Below the pieces are notes generated by a model. It worked only from the letters and a program-made list of their open reading frames with translations, did no database searches and had not been told where the DNA came from. Source: Rhea pennata (Eukaryota > Chordata > Aves > Rheiformes > Rheidae). From it: a stretch of DNA of 64,000 nt. The position numbers and the translations under genes were made by a program. The stretch spans positions 10,779,958 through 10,843,957 of the forward strand of contig NC_084672.1 of the NCBI RefSeq assembly GCF_028389875.1, written 5' to 3'. Of this stretch, positions 40,601-52,600 are shown one piece after another (the first letter of the stretch is position 1; each line of letters begins with the position of its first letter).

Positions 40601-43600
40601 TATTAATCTGTTATCGGCACCAATAAGTTTGAGAACAAATGTTTCGTGTACAGAGCCTGCAATACACCGGTATACCCCAATGTCAGTAGCTTCAAGACTA
40701 TGTATTTTCAGTGAACCTGACTTCGTGATGCCAAGTCTTTTAGAGTTTTGTAAGTGTTGCCCATCCTTCTCCCACCGGATAAGTGATTTCTGGAACCTCC
40801 GTACAGGGCACTTAATTACAACAGATGTTTTTGGAAGTAAGTAGGCTCGGCTTCCGATCGTAAAATTAATGCGCTTCTCTTGCCTCGTTTGAATGTAGAC
40901 TCGGCGAATGCTGACGATCTGAGGTCCATGAGCAGAATACTTTTCTGGAAGCTTTGCTTTAATCTCTGAAAAAAAAAAAATCAAGTGTTGAAAAGTATCT
41001 AATCATTGGCACTCACACTAACAAAATCTGCTTTTCACAGAATGCTTGACAGAGTCTTTTCCAACTTTGTTCAAGTCAAATTGCAACATGCTGAGCTTTT
41101 ATCCAAGTCACAAAAATGCAAAAATATGAACATGAAACCATAACATTCCCCTACACCAGCCAAGACTACTCTTTCTCCTAACAATTCCTAAATTTCCTAA
41201 CAATTAAAAGCTACAGACAACATATACCTATATGAAAGACATAAATGGTGTACACCTACATCAATGTATATAACCATGTATTGTACAATATATTCATGTA
41301 TATAGTATGTCTATATAAAATCAGATTATGCTTATATTTCCTATTGCTGCCTCAGAAAGTCTAAGCGTAAGTGAAACGATTGAAAATTGAATCAAAAGAC
41401 TTGAACACATTATCACTTTCCCCACATTTGAGCACTGTTGAGTGCAGAATGACCTAAATAAAACAAAATCTCTCTGAAACGTAAGGCTCCCCTTGACTCT
41501 TATTTAAATTGTTGGCTGCCCTTGCTGGTCGTCTGGCAGATTGCAGCCAAACCGATAGCAACACAGGAGGCGAAAGAAATAGCCAGTGAAGACACGGTAG
41601 ATGCAACGAGCAAAGGCATCCTACCATCACTGACTGAGGGCAATTTCTTTGGGTTGAAAGATGAGTTGTGCCAAAAATGTAGAGAGGGAAGGGAGGAGAG
41701 AGGGAAAGAAGTCAAAGCTTTGAGAGGCTGGATGGAGTAGTCGGCTGAATCGGCAAAGGCAGGCAATACTGAATAAAGCGTCTTGCGGACCGGGTACGGA
41801 GACACCGGACATCACGAGGCTCCTCCTGCGTTGTGCCGAAGGCACTCGGATGCCACAAGGTTTCTAGGGAGCTGCGCGAACGGCCACCAGCGCCGGCAGG
41901 CTTTCCCAGCAGCGGCGGCCACAGCGGCACCGGAGACAACGTCCGAACGGCCGCAGGACTGCGGATACCGCTGCCGCCGCTCCCGGCTGCCAGCTACCCT
42001 CCCCGCTGCGATCGGCGGCCGCGACCTGTGAAAACGCTCAGCAGGTGAGAAATACAGAGCTGGAGGAGGAGCGGAGCCGGGGCCGCCCGCCTGCGGCCGC
42101 TCGCCCGCGGCTCCCTGCCCGTAAGGTGCAAGCGGCCAGCTGGGACGAGCCGGGCCTGGCGCCGGGGACCGGCCCCGCGGCGCTGGGCGGCCCGGCCCGG
42201 CCCTCCGCGACGCAGCAGACACGAAACCCAGGCTCAGCGGGGCACAGCACGGGCACGTAAACAGAAACACTCCTCCACGTGCCCGACTCGCGAGTCCTCG
42301 CGGCCCCTCCACCCGGCAGCACGCGCGCGCGCCGAGGGACAGCCACACCGGTGGCACACAAAACGACGCTGGAAAAACTGCCTGCTCCTGGCATACATAC
42401 GCTTCAAATACGCTGTGAAGAAATAGGTGAAAAGCTAAATGCTTCAAGCATTCAATAAGTGTGTACACTATACGAACTACACCCCAGAGTGCATTCTTAC
42501 GCTTATAAAACAAAATGGTTATTTTCAATGTTTTGGGTATGAGTTCAGACCGGTGGGGATATCATGGTTTCATAATTACACAGCTTTTAAATCAGTATTC
42601 ATTATCCAGATACAGTTCCCTCAACCATTTTATATGGTACAACAAATAAATTGCTTTAGGCACTGAGTTTACTAAAATTATTAAAGTAGCGCCCTGTTTT
42701 TAATAAGTTATTGGGCCCCAAATATTTATTTTTAGGGAAACGTTCCAGTATTAAATCTTCAATTTCCAAATCCATCTTACAGACACAGTGAGTGTAACTT
42801 TAAACACACAAATTAAAATACTTCAGGCTGTGCTCTGTTTACACTAGTTATTCCAACATGGAACTAAACCCAGCGCATACTTCTAAATATGTTAACAAGT
42901 CTCATCCATTTCATTTTTTTCTTTTTTTTAAAGACAGACCACTAGCTCTCATTAGCAGTTCAGCACTAAAGAGTGAGTGTATATTTTTACTGGTGACTGG
43001 TGGGCAAGGTTAGGAGTGAACCAAAGTTCAGAGTTGTGGATGGCAGGCCATATAAATATATACAGTCATATAAATAAGGCCACAGAAGTACGATTTTTCT
43101 AGATCCTTAGTATCATCCAGTCTCGCAGCTGTTGAGGTAACGGGCTGCGTGGGAGGGTTTTTTCTGCAAGGTAAATCTCGCTTCATGCCGAGGTCGTGCT
43201 GGAGCCGTTGGACCTCATTATCACCCGGTACAAATCCGTCCACAGCTCCGACCTCTAACGGGGCTGCACAGCTTCGGCCACGCAGCGGGTCTGGTGACCG
43301 CAGGGCCACACTGGTGCTATTTCTCCGAGCCCACAGAGCTGGGACTGTTTCTGACTTAACACAGCTAATATTAAGTAGAAAATAGCTACAATTACCAGCC
43401 CCAGGGTAGAAGATTGAGTCTAAAAAGCCTCAGCACGTCACGAGATGGTAAAAATAAAGCAGCCCAGCTGGGCCGTGGAAGCAGAGCCTTGCAGAGCCGC
43501 GCTCCGAAACGCTGCTCCCAAAGGACACCGGGAGGAAAGCCACTTGCAGCGTCCCCGAGCAAAACATGCACCAGGTGCCGCGTGCTTGAGGAGCCCGGTC

Positions 43601-46600
43601 CTGCCAAAACCAAACTGTAGCTGCGGGTATGGACGTGCCTCACGCCTTCCCCTGCCCTGCTGGCACGTACGCGGGGAATTGCCGGGCACAGCTGGGCTGC
43701 AGGAGCTCCCCTGGTTCCCGCGGCAGTGGTGAAGGAGGGGAGAACAGCGATCAGCTTCCCTATGCTTGGTCTGTGCCTGCTGGGTACGGGAGCGCTCCTG
43801 GCCATCCAGCGCCCTGCTTCCTTGGTGCTGGGGTGGCAGCTGGCAACATAATTTAATATCAGTCTGTACTAAGCAATTTGCAAAGCAGCTACACTGCCAT
43901 TCAACTATCCACAATTAATTAAATTCAGATAGATATGCAGCTCAAAATATTTTATTAAACCTTATGCCAAGGACATTCCTGAAAGTCCACAGGGCTTTAT
44001 TTAAGTGGAGTTTTGAACCTCAGGATTTTGGCATGTTAATCTGAAACACAGTCCAGGAAAAGAAGTTTCATATTATGTATGAATCAGTAATTACTCTATT
44101 TCTTATTTTGTTTTGTGAATAACTTTTTAAGCAAAGCTTGAAAATGTATAAAGTAACTATTTCTTTATAGTATTATGAATTAGGTCAAAATGTGTCCCTC
44201 CGTGTGATCAGAAACAGGCCATTCACGAAGGCTGTTGTCCCCCCTCTCCGCCCAAACCTACAAACTGATACTCTCCTCTTCTAACTTTCTTTTCCCTCTC
44301 CCCTCAGCCTCCAAACTAACCCTCTCCTTTCTAAAGGCAGGAGAACGTAGGTTCAGAACCTGCACTTAAAATGGTGCACCATATTTCCCTGGGTGTTTCG
44401 CATGCGCAATTAGTGCAACTGCTATCAATAACATAACCATAGATATCCTATAGATAGTCTTTTCTTAATAGATCCTTATGTAGGGAATAATAAGACTGGA
44501 TTTTTTTAAAAACTGTGTTCCCATACTGTCATCACTTCCTGCAAGGCTCATGAGACTGGGATTCTCATTTGTATACGGAAAGATAGAAATTATACCATAA
44601 GTTATCACTGGCACAGAGTTTCAGGTTTTGAATTCCACCATGCTAAGCAAAATGTCCAGTGCAATACAAATGTAAAGTGAAAAGACAAGCCAGAGCTGTA
44701 TTCTTATCTTTCCTAATGTCCTTTGTAATTGTATACTCAATTGAGGCGATTTTTGCACTTGGGATAGTGTAAAGGAAAAGGCAAAATCATACCAAATGTA
44801 AATATGAAGTATGAAGGTGAAGGCATCACTGAAGTATTCAAAGGCTACTTTTTTAGACCATAAAATATATTTTCAACTAACTGGAAAAAAAATCTTGTTA
44901 TTGCTTATCTAGTAATTACAACATTCAATTCATCCCAGCTTAGCGAAGTTGTGAAAGTGTAGGGAGATGAGTTGAATAAACAGCCTGTATACCAATTTTT
45001 CTTAATACATAGTTCAACCCAAATCAGTAGGAAACTACAAAAAGTAACACACTTACTATTGCAGGCATTCATCTGACAAGACCTTACAAGCAGTGAAGGA
45101 GACAGACCGCTACACATTGATCCATTTAATGCGACATATTGGCCCTTTGCTGTTAGCTTTTGGCAGGCAAGTTTCCTTCGCTGGATTCCAACACCGCAGC
45201 TTACTGAGCACTGTGAAAAGAAGGATGCAGTCAAACTAAACCTGCTATCCCACTCCACATGTGCTAATTTTAAATTTGGAGGGGGGGGGAGTGCACGCAT
45301 GCACTAATGAGCTCTATTTCATACAAATCCTTGTTATCCAGACATTAAACTCTGCACTTTCCCAGGCAATCTGAATATAAGACAGCTAATTCTTTTCCAG
45401 CAAACAGCTCAGGAACAATTAAAATAACACAACAGTATTTCTGTATGTCCCACTGTGGGCAGAACAGAGGAGTGAGATGTAGTCTTCTAAGAGAAGCAAT
45501 TCAGCACGTTCTAAACAGTCTGTGTCACGTCTCTCAACTCGCTCTCCTAGTTCATATTGCACAGACCTTTAATTGTAAGTAGCTTGTTCTAAATCATTTT
45601 GGATGGGAGTGGTGGCAAGCTTCAATTAAATGGGAAAGAAAGAGGAAGTACTGCAATATAATGCAAAGATTTGCTTTTCAAAAATCCTTCTACAAAATAC
45701 TTAATAGCCAAACATGTCTGGCAGAAAGCATTCATAATGGAAAATTTCAAACAGCATTACAGCCTTTCCTTCAGCAACTTAAACACAGCTGAAGAAGGGA
45801 GATGTGATTCATATGGTTGTAGGCAGGTAGCTCTATTTGGAATCTATGTGGAATAAAGGTACAGGGCTCCTGAAAAGATTTGCTTTCTTGGACAGCCAAC
45901 TTTCCAAATCACCCCTTTCCAATTCATTAACTGGACTGGATGAATATACACAGTTTAGTCCAGCTACATGCTTTGTGAAATCTTCAGGTACTCTATGAAC
46001 TTGCTAATTCTATCATCTGTCGTTCACCCAAGGATAAATCTTTGGTGTTTATGTTGCATTTGAAGGTTTTGGTTCACCCTTGTTGCAGGCTGCTCACCTT
46101 GGACCATTCTCCTACAACTAGTTGAGGAGGACAATCAACTTTTGCACATGGTTTACTATCTGGCAATTTAGGTTCCTGGCAGATCTCATCAGGGTGTTTT
46201 AGAAAACTTCCATCTGTCAACAGCTGCTTGCAGTACACTTTGCGGCTCTGAATCCCTCTTCCACAGGTACGTGAACACTAAGGAGAAGAAAAGAACATAG
46301 CATTTATACTTGCATGGATACCTTGTGCTCCTCCATCACACTGTTATGCATAAACATTAAGGCTCCCCATAATTATTGAAAAATGACATGTAGTCTCAAT
46401 TAAAAAGCAAGTAGGACACAAAATTCTTCTGCTAAAAACATTTAGCTAATATATTACAGGTGAGGAGAACCTAACTGCTAAAGTAAAGTCATACTACCCA
46501 GGTGCAATTAATTAGGAGAAATCTTAAAGAAAAATGTGCATCTTGCACATAGATCCAACTATGCTGAACATCAGTTAATATACCTAGGGAGAGTTTTTGA

Positions 46601-49600
46601 ATATCTTTGAGACAAAACAAAACAAAAGAAGAAGCAATATCTCCAAAAGTAGGTTATGATACTTTCAGAGTATAGAAAAAGAGGTGATGTCTGCAGTAAC
46701 TGAGATCCAGCCTTCTGAAACCTTAAATAGGATTTAGCATCTCACCTTGAGGGTGCTTGTTGGCATACTGGTGAAAAGTACTATTTTTAATTCTGGAATA
46801 ATTTGCTCTAATGAAATCAGTTGAAACACTCAGATGCTAACATTTCGGATCTCTCTTCAATGCTATTCCAACTAGAGAATTTTAAGTACCTCATCAGAGG
46901 AACACTGCCTATAACCCAGTCAATACCTGTTGCCATTCCTCAACATGCCAAACGGGGGGGCAATCAATCTGGTTACAAGCTTGTAACGAGTGAGGCTTTT
47001 TGTCTTTGCAGTCTTCAGGAGCAACTGTAGATCCTCCTGGCTGCTGGCAGAACACATCTCTGGTCTGTATCCCAACGCCGCACGTAGCTGAGCACCGTCT
47101 CCACAGGCCACTTTGCCACCTGTTCCAAGAACACAACCAAAAGCCCACATTTTAGCAACACACTACAGGCAATCCTACCCAGGCAGAACCTAGCAAAAAA
47201 TAACAGAAGGTATATTTATTGATAGATAGCTAAAACATTGCTTGTTTTTGCTGAAAAACAAAATTATAAACTAGAATTTTAAACCTATACGTAACAAAGA
47301 GATGACTAAGTTATTTATAATAAAGCAATAAAGAATCATTCCAAGTAAATTTGACTCCAGAATTTATTTTCATAATGCTCCTCATTAAAAAAAAAAAAAA
47401 AAAGGTTTCCTCTTGCCAATCTGCTAACATTTACATTTATACATATAAATATGACCTTTCGTACATTTACAAAACTTTCTTTAAGTGTGTATACATTTTC
47501 TATAAAACATCCTGTTCCTGTTAACTTCTCTTCCTTACATTTTGGAGAAGAAGGTCTCTGCAAACACACTGCAGAAACAATATGCAAAGGATCAGGAATG
47601 TCAGAGATCAAAAGTGGGTAAATAAGGCAACACATGTCAAAATTTTACATATGGCCCTTTCAGTAACCAAATTAGCTAGGTTTTCTTGGACTTGGACTGT
47701 TTTTGTTCTTTCCCCAGTATCTCTGAGCAAACAAAGAAATCCATCAGAACTATATGTGGCTCTCAAAAAAGCATGTAATTAAAATAACTTTTAATCTAAA
47801 GCATGATTTCATTGTAATTTTTCATTCTGTAATGACAGAAAGTAAATATTCCTTATTTTTTGCGAAATTGTCTGAAAAATTTGTTGGTTCTACTAGAGGA
47901 GAAAATGTTGCTTTTCCATCTCTAGCAAATGTCTCAACAGAAAAGATTTATTTCAGAAAATGTTGCCTATTTTATTAGTGAGATGTGAAGTGCGGGAAAG
48001 CAGTGAGCAGGACAAAAAAAAAAAAAAAAAAGAAAAGAAAAAAAGAAAAGCCCAACAACCTTGTTAAACACAGAAGCAGTGAAATTTCATCCCAAAGCAA
48101 GACCACAGTCCTGCAATCTGACCCTTTTCTAGGAAAGCCAATGTTTATTTAAGCCACATTGACCATTTCTTTTCCACAATATGATTTCACGATTACAGTA
48201 TACCTCGGAGGGCAAAGGTTCACGTTGCAAACACGAGCCATTGGTGGTGGTCTCTTGGAACGGTCGCACAGGGTCTCATTGACAGCTTGTTTTGTCTCCA
48301 CGTGTAGGCACATTGCAATGGCTTCTTGTGTTCCTGAATTAAAAAGGAAAACGCTTATGAGACACTGCAGATGGAAGAGATTTCTGTAAAACACAGTGAA
48401 AAAATCTCTAAACACTGCATTAGATGGCAGTATCTAAAATTAACTTCTCAAGTCAGAAAAGAACACTGGAGTTAACATATATGTTTGAAGCTCGAAAGAT
48501 ACTTGTGGATTACATTTAGCATTCTGTGATATCTAAAAAGCTTACTTTGATACTCTACCTCTAAGCCGAAAAACAACAGAAAATAAGCTTCCAAGAGCTT
48601 TCATCTCTCTCTCTCCATACCATCCAATACTAGATCCCCCTGGTTCTGCAATGCTCTCAAGCCAGTTAATTCTTTTATTGCCAAAATCAGGATATAAATG
48701 ATTCCTTTTCACCTGCCTGGACTCTAAGGAGCTAAAGATCTGCAAAAACAATAATGAAAAATACATAAAACTTGCAAAACTGTAGCCTGGAGAATGGCTG
48801 ACTGAACAGAAAGGTTCCAAGAGACATGACAGTTTGGCCGAAGGCAGCAAATTGGCTTCAGGATGAGAGTTGTCCTTCCTCAGGACCAATCTTGGCACCT
48901 TCTGATCCCCAGCTCTTACTATGTGGATCTTATGACTGAAGCATGAAAGATTAATAATACTCAAATTTCTACAAGTCTTAAATAAGTTTGGTTTAGAACA
49001 AGATAGCTTAGATAACACACATTTTGTGATTTTTTTTTTAATTTTAAAACTATGTAATTATCCGACTTGGGTACTGTACTAGTATAAAGGCCTTGCTCAC
49101 TTTAAACACAGGAAATTTTGTGAAGTACTTTGGGGATCCTCTGCATCTGGGATGTTATATATAAGCAATGAAAATTATCATGACTGTGTAGGACAGAAAA
49201 AACCTAAAATACTATGGACACTGTTGCTTCATGGTAAAAATGGCTTGCAAAACCCACAAAAAGTCACAGTTTATAGAACTGAAATCCATTTCCTTCCTAT
49301 CTTTCAGTTCCATCAAGGGATTTTGTAAGGATACAGACAGGCTTTCAGCTGGAGGTTAGATTTCTTTTCTCAGATTCAACTTGGAAGGCTCTAAAGGGGG
49401 GTTTAACTAGAACCCTTCACTAATGACTTGATGGCATCACCTGTGAAATTGCCACTGCTTCTGCTCTAATCTGACTGCTGCTACAAGAAGGGTCCTTGGC
49501 AGTAATCATTATCAGCTCTTCAGATTTCAGTGGGCTCAGTGAAATAATTTGCACTGAAAATTTAAGTTCCAAGTTAATGGTTTGTATTTCATGACTTTCA

Positions 49601-52600
49601 GACACATAGAATTTCCATTTCTAGCAACGGTGACAAGCCACCGTAATGTATTCTCCCAAAGAGTTTCCAACCACCACCACTGCCTCAAATTTGTCATCCT
49701 CATTTCTCAGTCGCACAGAACAATGTGGGCAGCATCAGACGATTCAAAAAGTCAACATTTGATTCTATCATTTTTCCATCCATCTCAGTATGTTACAACA
49801 TAGCATGAAAACAGTCCTTCCCTTCATAGACCAAAATTATTCTGTCTACAAGCAATTCTGTTGCAGTCCAGCATCTTCATCCAGCCATGATCATGCTCCT
49901 TCCTTGCGACACTTCAACCACTCTTCCGATTTCAGACATTTTCACATAGCAAACAGGCATCTAGCAGCAGCGATTTGTGCAATAATGCGGATTCCAATTT
50001 CTTTCAGGCTCTCTGGTACACTTCTTGATCCCTTCTGGGACTCATTTTCAGTTTAGAAAGACCTTTATATACAAATGTTTTCATTACATCTACAAAGCAA
50101 TGAACTTCTATGGAACAAAAGACCTGATCTTAAATACGACTGACCACTATTTGTTGCTATTATATCAAAGTATTGAAAATTACAGGGAGGGCACACGTTA
50201 GCAAAACGTATTTCACTAGCAGGGCTGAGAAAAACCCGTCACTAGCAAACACCCCAAGGCTACAACTCAGACACGAAAACGCCCAAACAAGAGAAACTAT
50301 GACACAATCATTTTTTCTAGAACTCTGCATTTTGTTCCAACAAAGGGAATCAAACCCTCTGTCCGCTTCCTCCTCGTGCATGCGCCTCGCAGGAGCAGCC
50401 TCCCCATCACCTCGCATAGGAACCGCCAGGCTGACAGCACGCGGGACAGAAGCAAAGACCGCGTTCTGGCAGAGCATGGGCTACGAACGGCGTCACCAGA
50501 CAAGCAGTCAAGAACACGTCAAGCATCCAGGTACCCTCTGTACCTTATGCTACACCCCTTCAATTCTGCTGCCTTTATTGCATCCATGTGGGAATGTCAC
50601 AGTCAAAAGTGATGCCGCTCTGGAGAGCGCTGGGATGAGAGATCTTCTACATACCTTACCCAAGGGAGGGGAATGAAAGGAGACTTCTTTCAGGCCTTCT
50701 AAAGCAGTAATAATCCCACAGGAACTTTATATTCCAGTGTAGCAAAAACTAAATTGGTCAGCCAAACAAGCAAAAGGCACGTTACACCAGGTAAGGCTTT
50801 TCAGTGCAGTTCATTAAACCATTGCTGGCCTGGCGTTGATTGTGCCACCACAAGAAAAAGTCGATATGCAGCATATATTTCCTTTGGCTTAACTACCGGC
50901 AGAAACAGTAGTGATTCCTTCCGACATATGTCTTATTTAAAGAAAAAAGAGCTCCCTCTTTTGATGCTGTAAGCACAAAATGGATATTGTAGAGCTGTTA
51001 AAAATGCAAGCTGCCCCGTTCCTCCTTGTTCCTTGTTTTCAGTTCAGGGACTCTATTTAATAAATAACTCCACTTAAATTGATGCAGTGCTTTCTTGAAC
51101 TCTGCTGTGAAAATGTCTCAAAAATTATTCAGTTTTCTTGCCCTGAAGTATAATTTTTTCTTGGTTGGGAATTTCCATCACAGATAATTTTTTTACTTTA
51201 TATAAATTGGAAAATGGAAAAACCTATTATTCAAACAAGCAAAGTTTTATATGTATGACTTTCTTGACTTATAATATAAACATAGTAGATAATTTAACTA
51301 AAACATTATGTATGCAGTAGGGAACATTAAGTATTTTTACAGTAATCTGATGCACCATTGTAGTAATTATCCTACTATTCAGTGAAATAGAATATTTCTA
51401 TTTTAACCCAGCATTCAAACCACATACATTTACATTCTTTTACAAGCTTTTCCGTGCAATGAAATATACAGTGCACGGAACTGTGTTAAAAGATCGGAAT
51501 GTATGAGGAAAAATTCAGATTTTTCGGTCCTGCCTTTTCTAGAGTAAAAATAAAATGAGGGGAAAAGTTGCTGTGTAAATGGAGAGCGGGTTGATCTCTT
51601 CAGCCAATTCTATACCTGGAAGAGGAAGAACAGTCAGTTCTTTCTGTCAACTGGTCTCAGCTTAATGCATATAGCGGCCGAAAACAACCCAGGAGAAGCT
51701 CCAAGAACTACATGTGCTTGAGTCTCCCTGTAAATCTGTTGAAACCGGCAGTGTTATTTTATGGTCCTCTTGTAAAAGAGGAAGCGGTTAGACTCTGTAG
51801 TTAGGGAACCTACTTAGAGAAGTAACCAGTTACCAGCTTACCGACAACACTATTGCAAACACCCTCACTTTATTTGCGAGTCTCACAATACTCACTGTTT
51901 TTCTTAAAAGCCCTTAAAATATGGCCAGCATCCTGCAATTTTCTAAGAATCTCTGGTTTCTGATAAATAAGAAAGTAAACTTTGAGCCATTACGGTCCAG
52001 ACAAAAGCCTGCACTCTAAAGGTTCCAAGGCTCAAACCACAGGGGGGGGGAAAAAGGAACTAGATATGGGTTTTTTTAAGATCATTATTTTCAAGCCAAT
52101 ATAATGACTTGGGGGGGGGGGGGGCTGAATCATAAATCTTTGAAACATTTGAATACAAATAATAAGAATTACACGGAATTATTAGAATTCGCCTTTATAA
52201 TTACAGGTATTTTTAGAACAGAGACCTCCATTATTTTTTAACGGAGAATATCCCTTTAAAATAGCGTTCACTAGTTAATTGACTGACAACACTGAAGAAA
52301 TACTACAAATTGCAAGAAAAACATTTCTTTTCACCAGTCATACTGTTTGTTTTGATCATTACCTAAATTCTCACTGATAATCCATGAAAAATAACATTAT
52401 GCTTATGTTGAGGGCTTCTGCATGAGGACCAAAGTTTTTCAGATTAAAAAAAAAAAAAAAAAATCTGGGAAAATCAAGGCAAACCCCGCGCTCTCTAAAC
52501 AATTTTTACTTGGGCACTGCTAGTGGTCTTTGCTGCCAGGGCACCCGGCTGACTCATTTCCCGCTAGGGATTTCTTCAGGTCCTGAAGACAAAATACACA

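Larger units (their letters stand above)
40966..45056 (-). other. ADAMTSL3 intron with GC-rich blocks
   Basis: A 4.1-kb intron. It contains a CpG island (41780-42340) and a second GC-rich block (43130-43860), separated and flanked by AT-rich sequence. No conserved exon is visible in it. Confidence 0.6.

Noticed and set aside
41812-42528. A 238-codon open frame on the minus strand in the intragenic CpG island
   Set aside because: Low-complexity Ala/Arg/Pro composition, no domain, and overlapping open frames on the other strand; best explained by base composition.
43392-43914. Overlapping open frames of 137-158 codons in a GC-rich intronic block, considered as a retrogene
   Set aside because: No similarity to any protein I know, no poly(A) tail or target-site duplication seen.
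50173-50676. A 167-codon plus-strand frame with a possible donor near 50531, considered as an antisense exon
   Set aside because: A single donor-like site without acceptor, promoter or domain support is not enough.
51450-51480. Small inverted repeat with 9-base arms
   Set aside because: Short arms like this are expected by chance in a window of this size.
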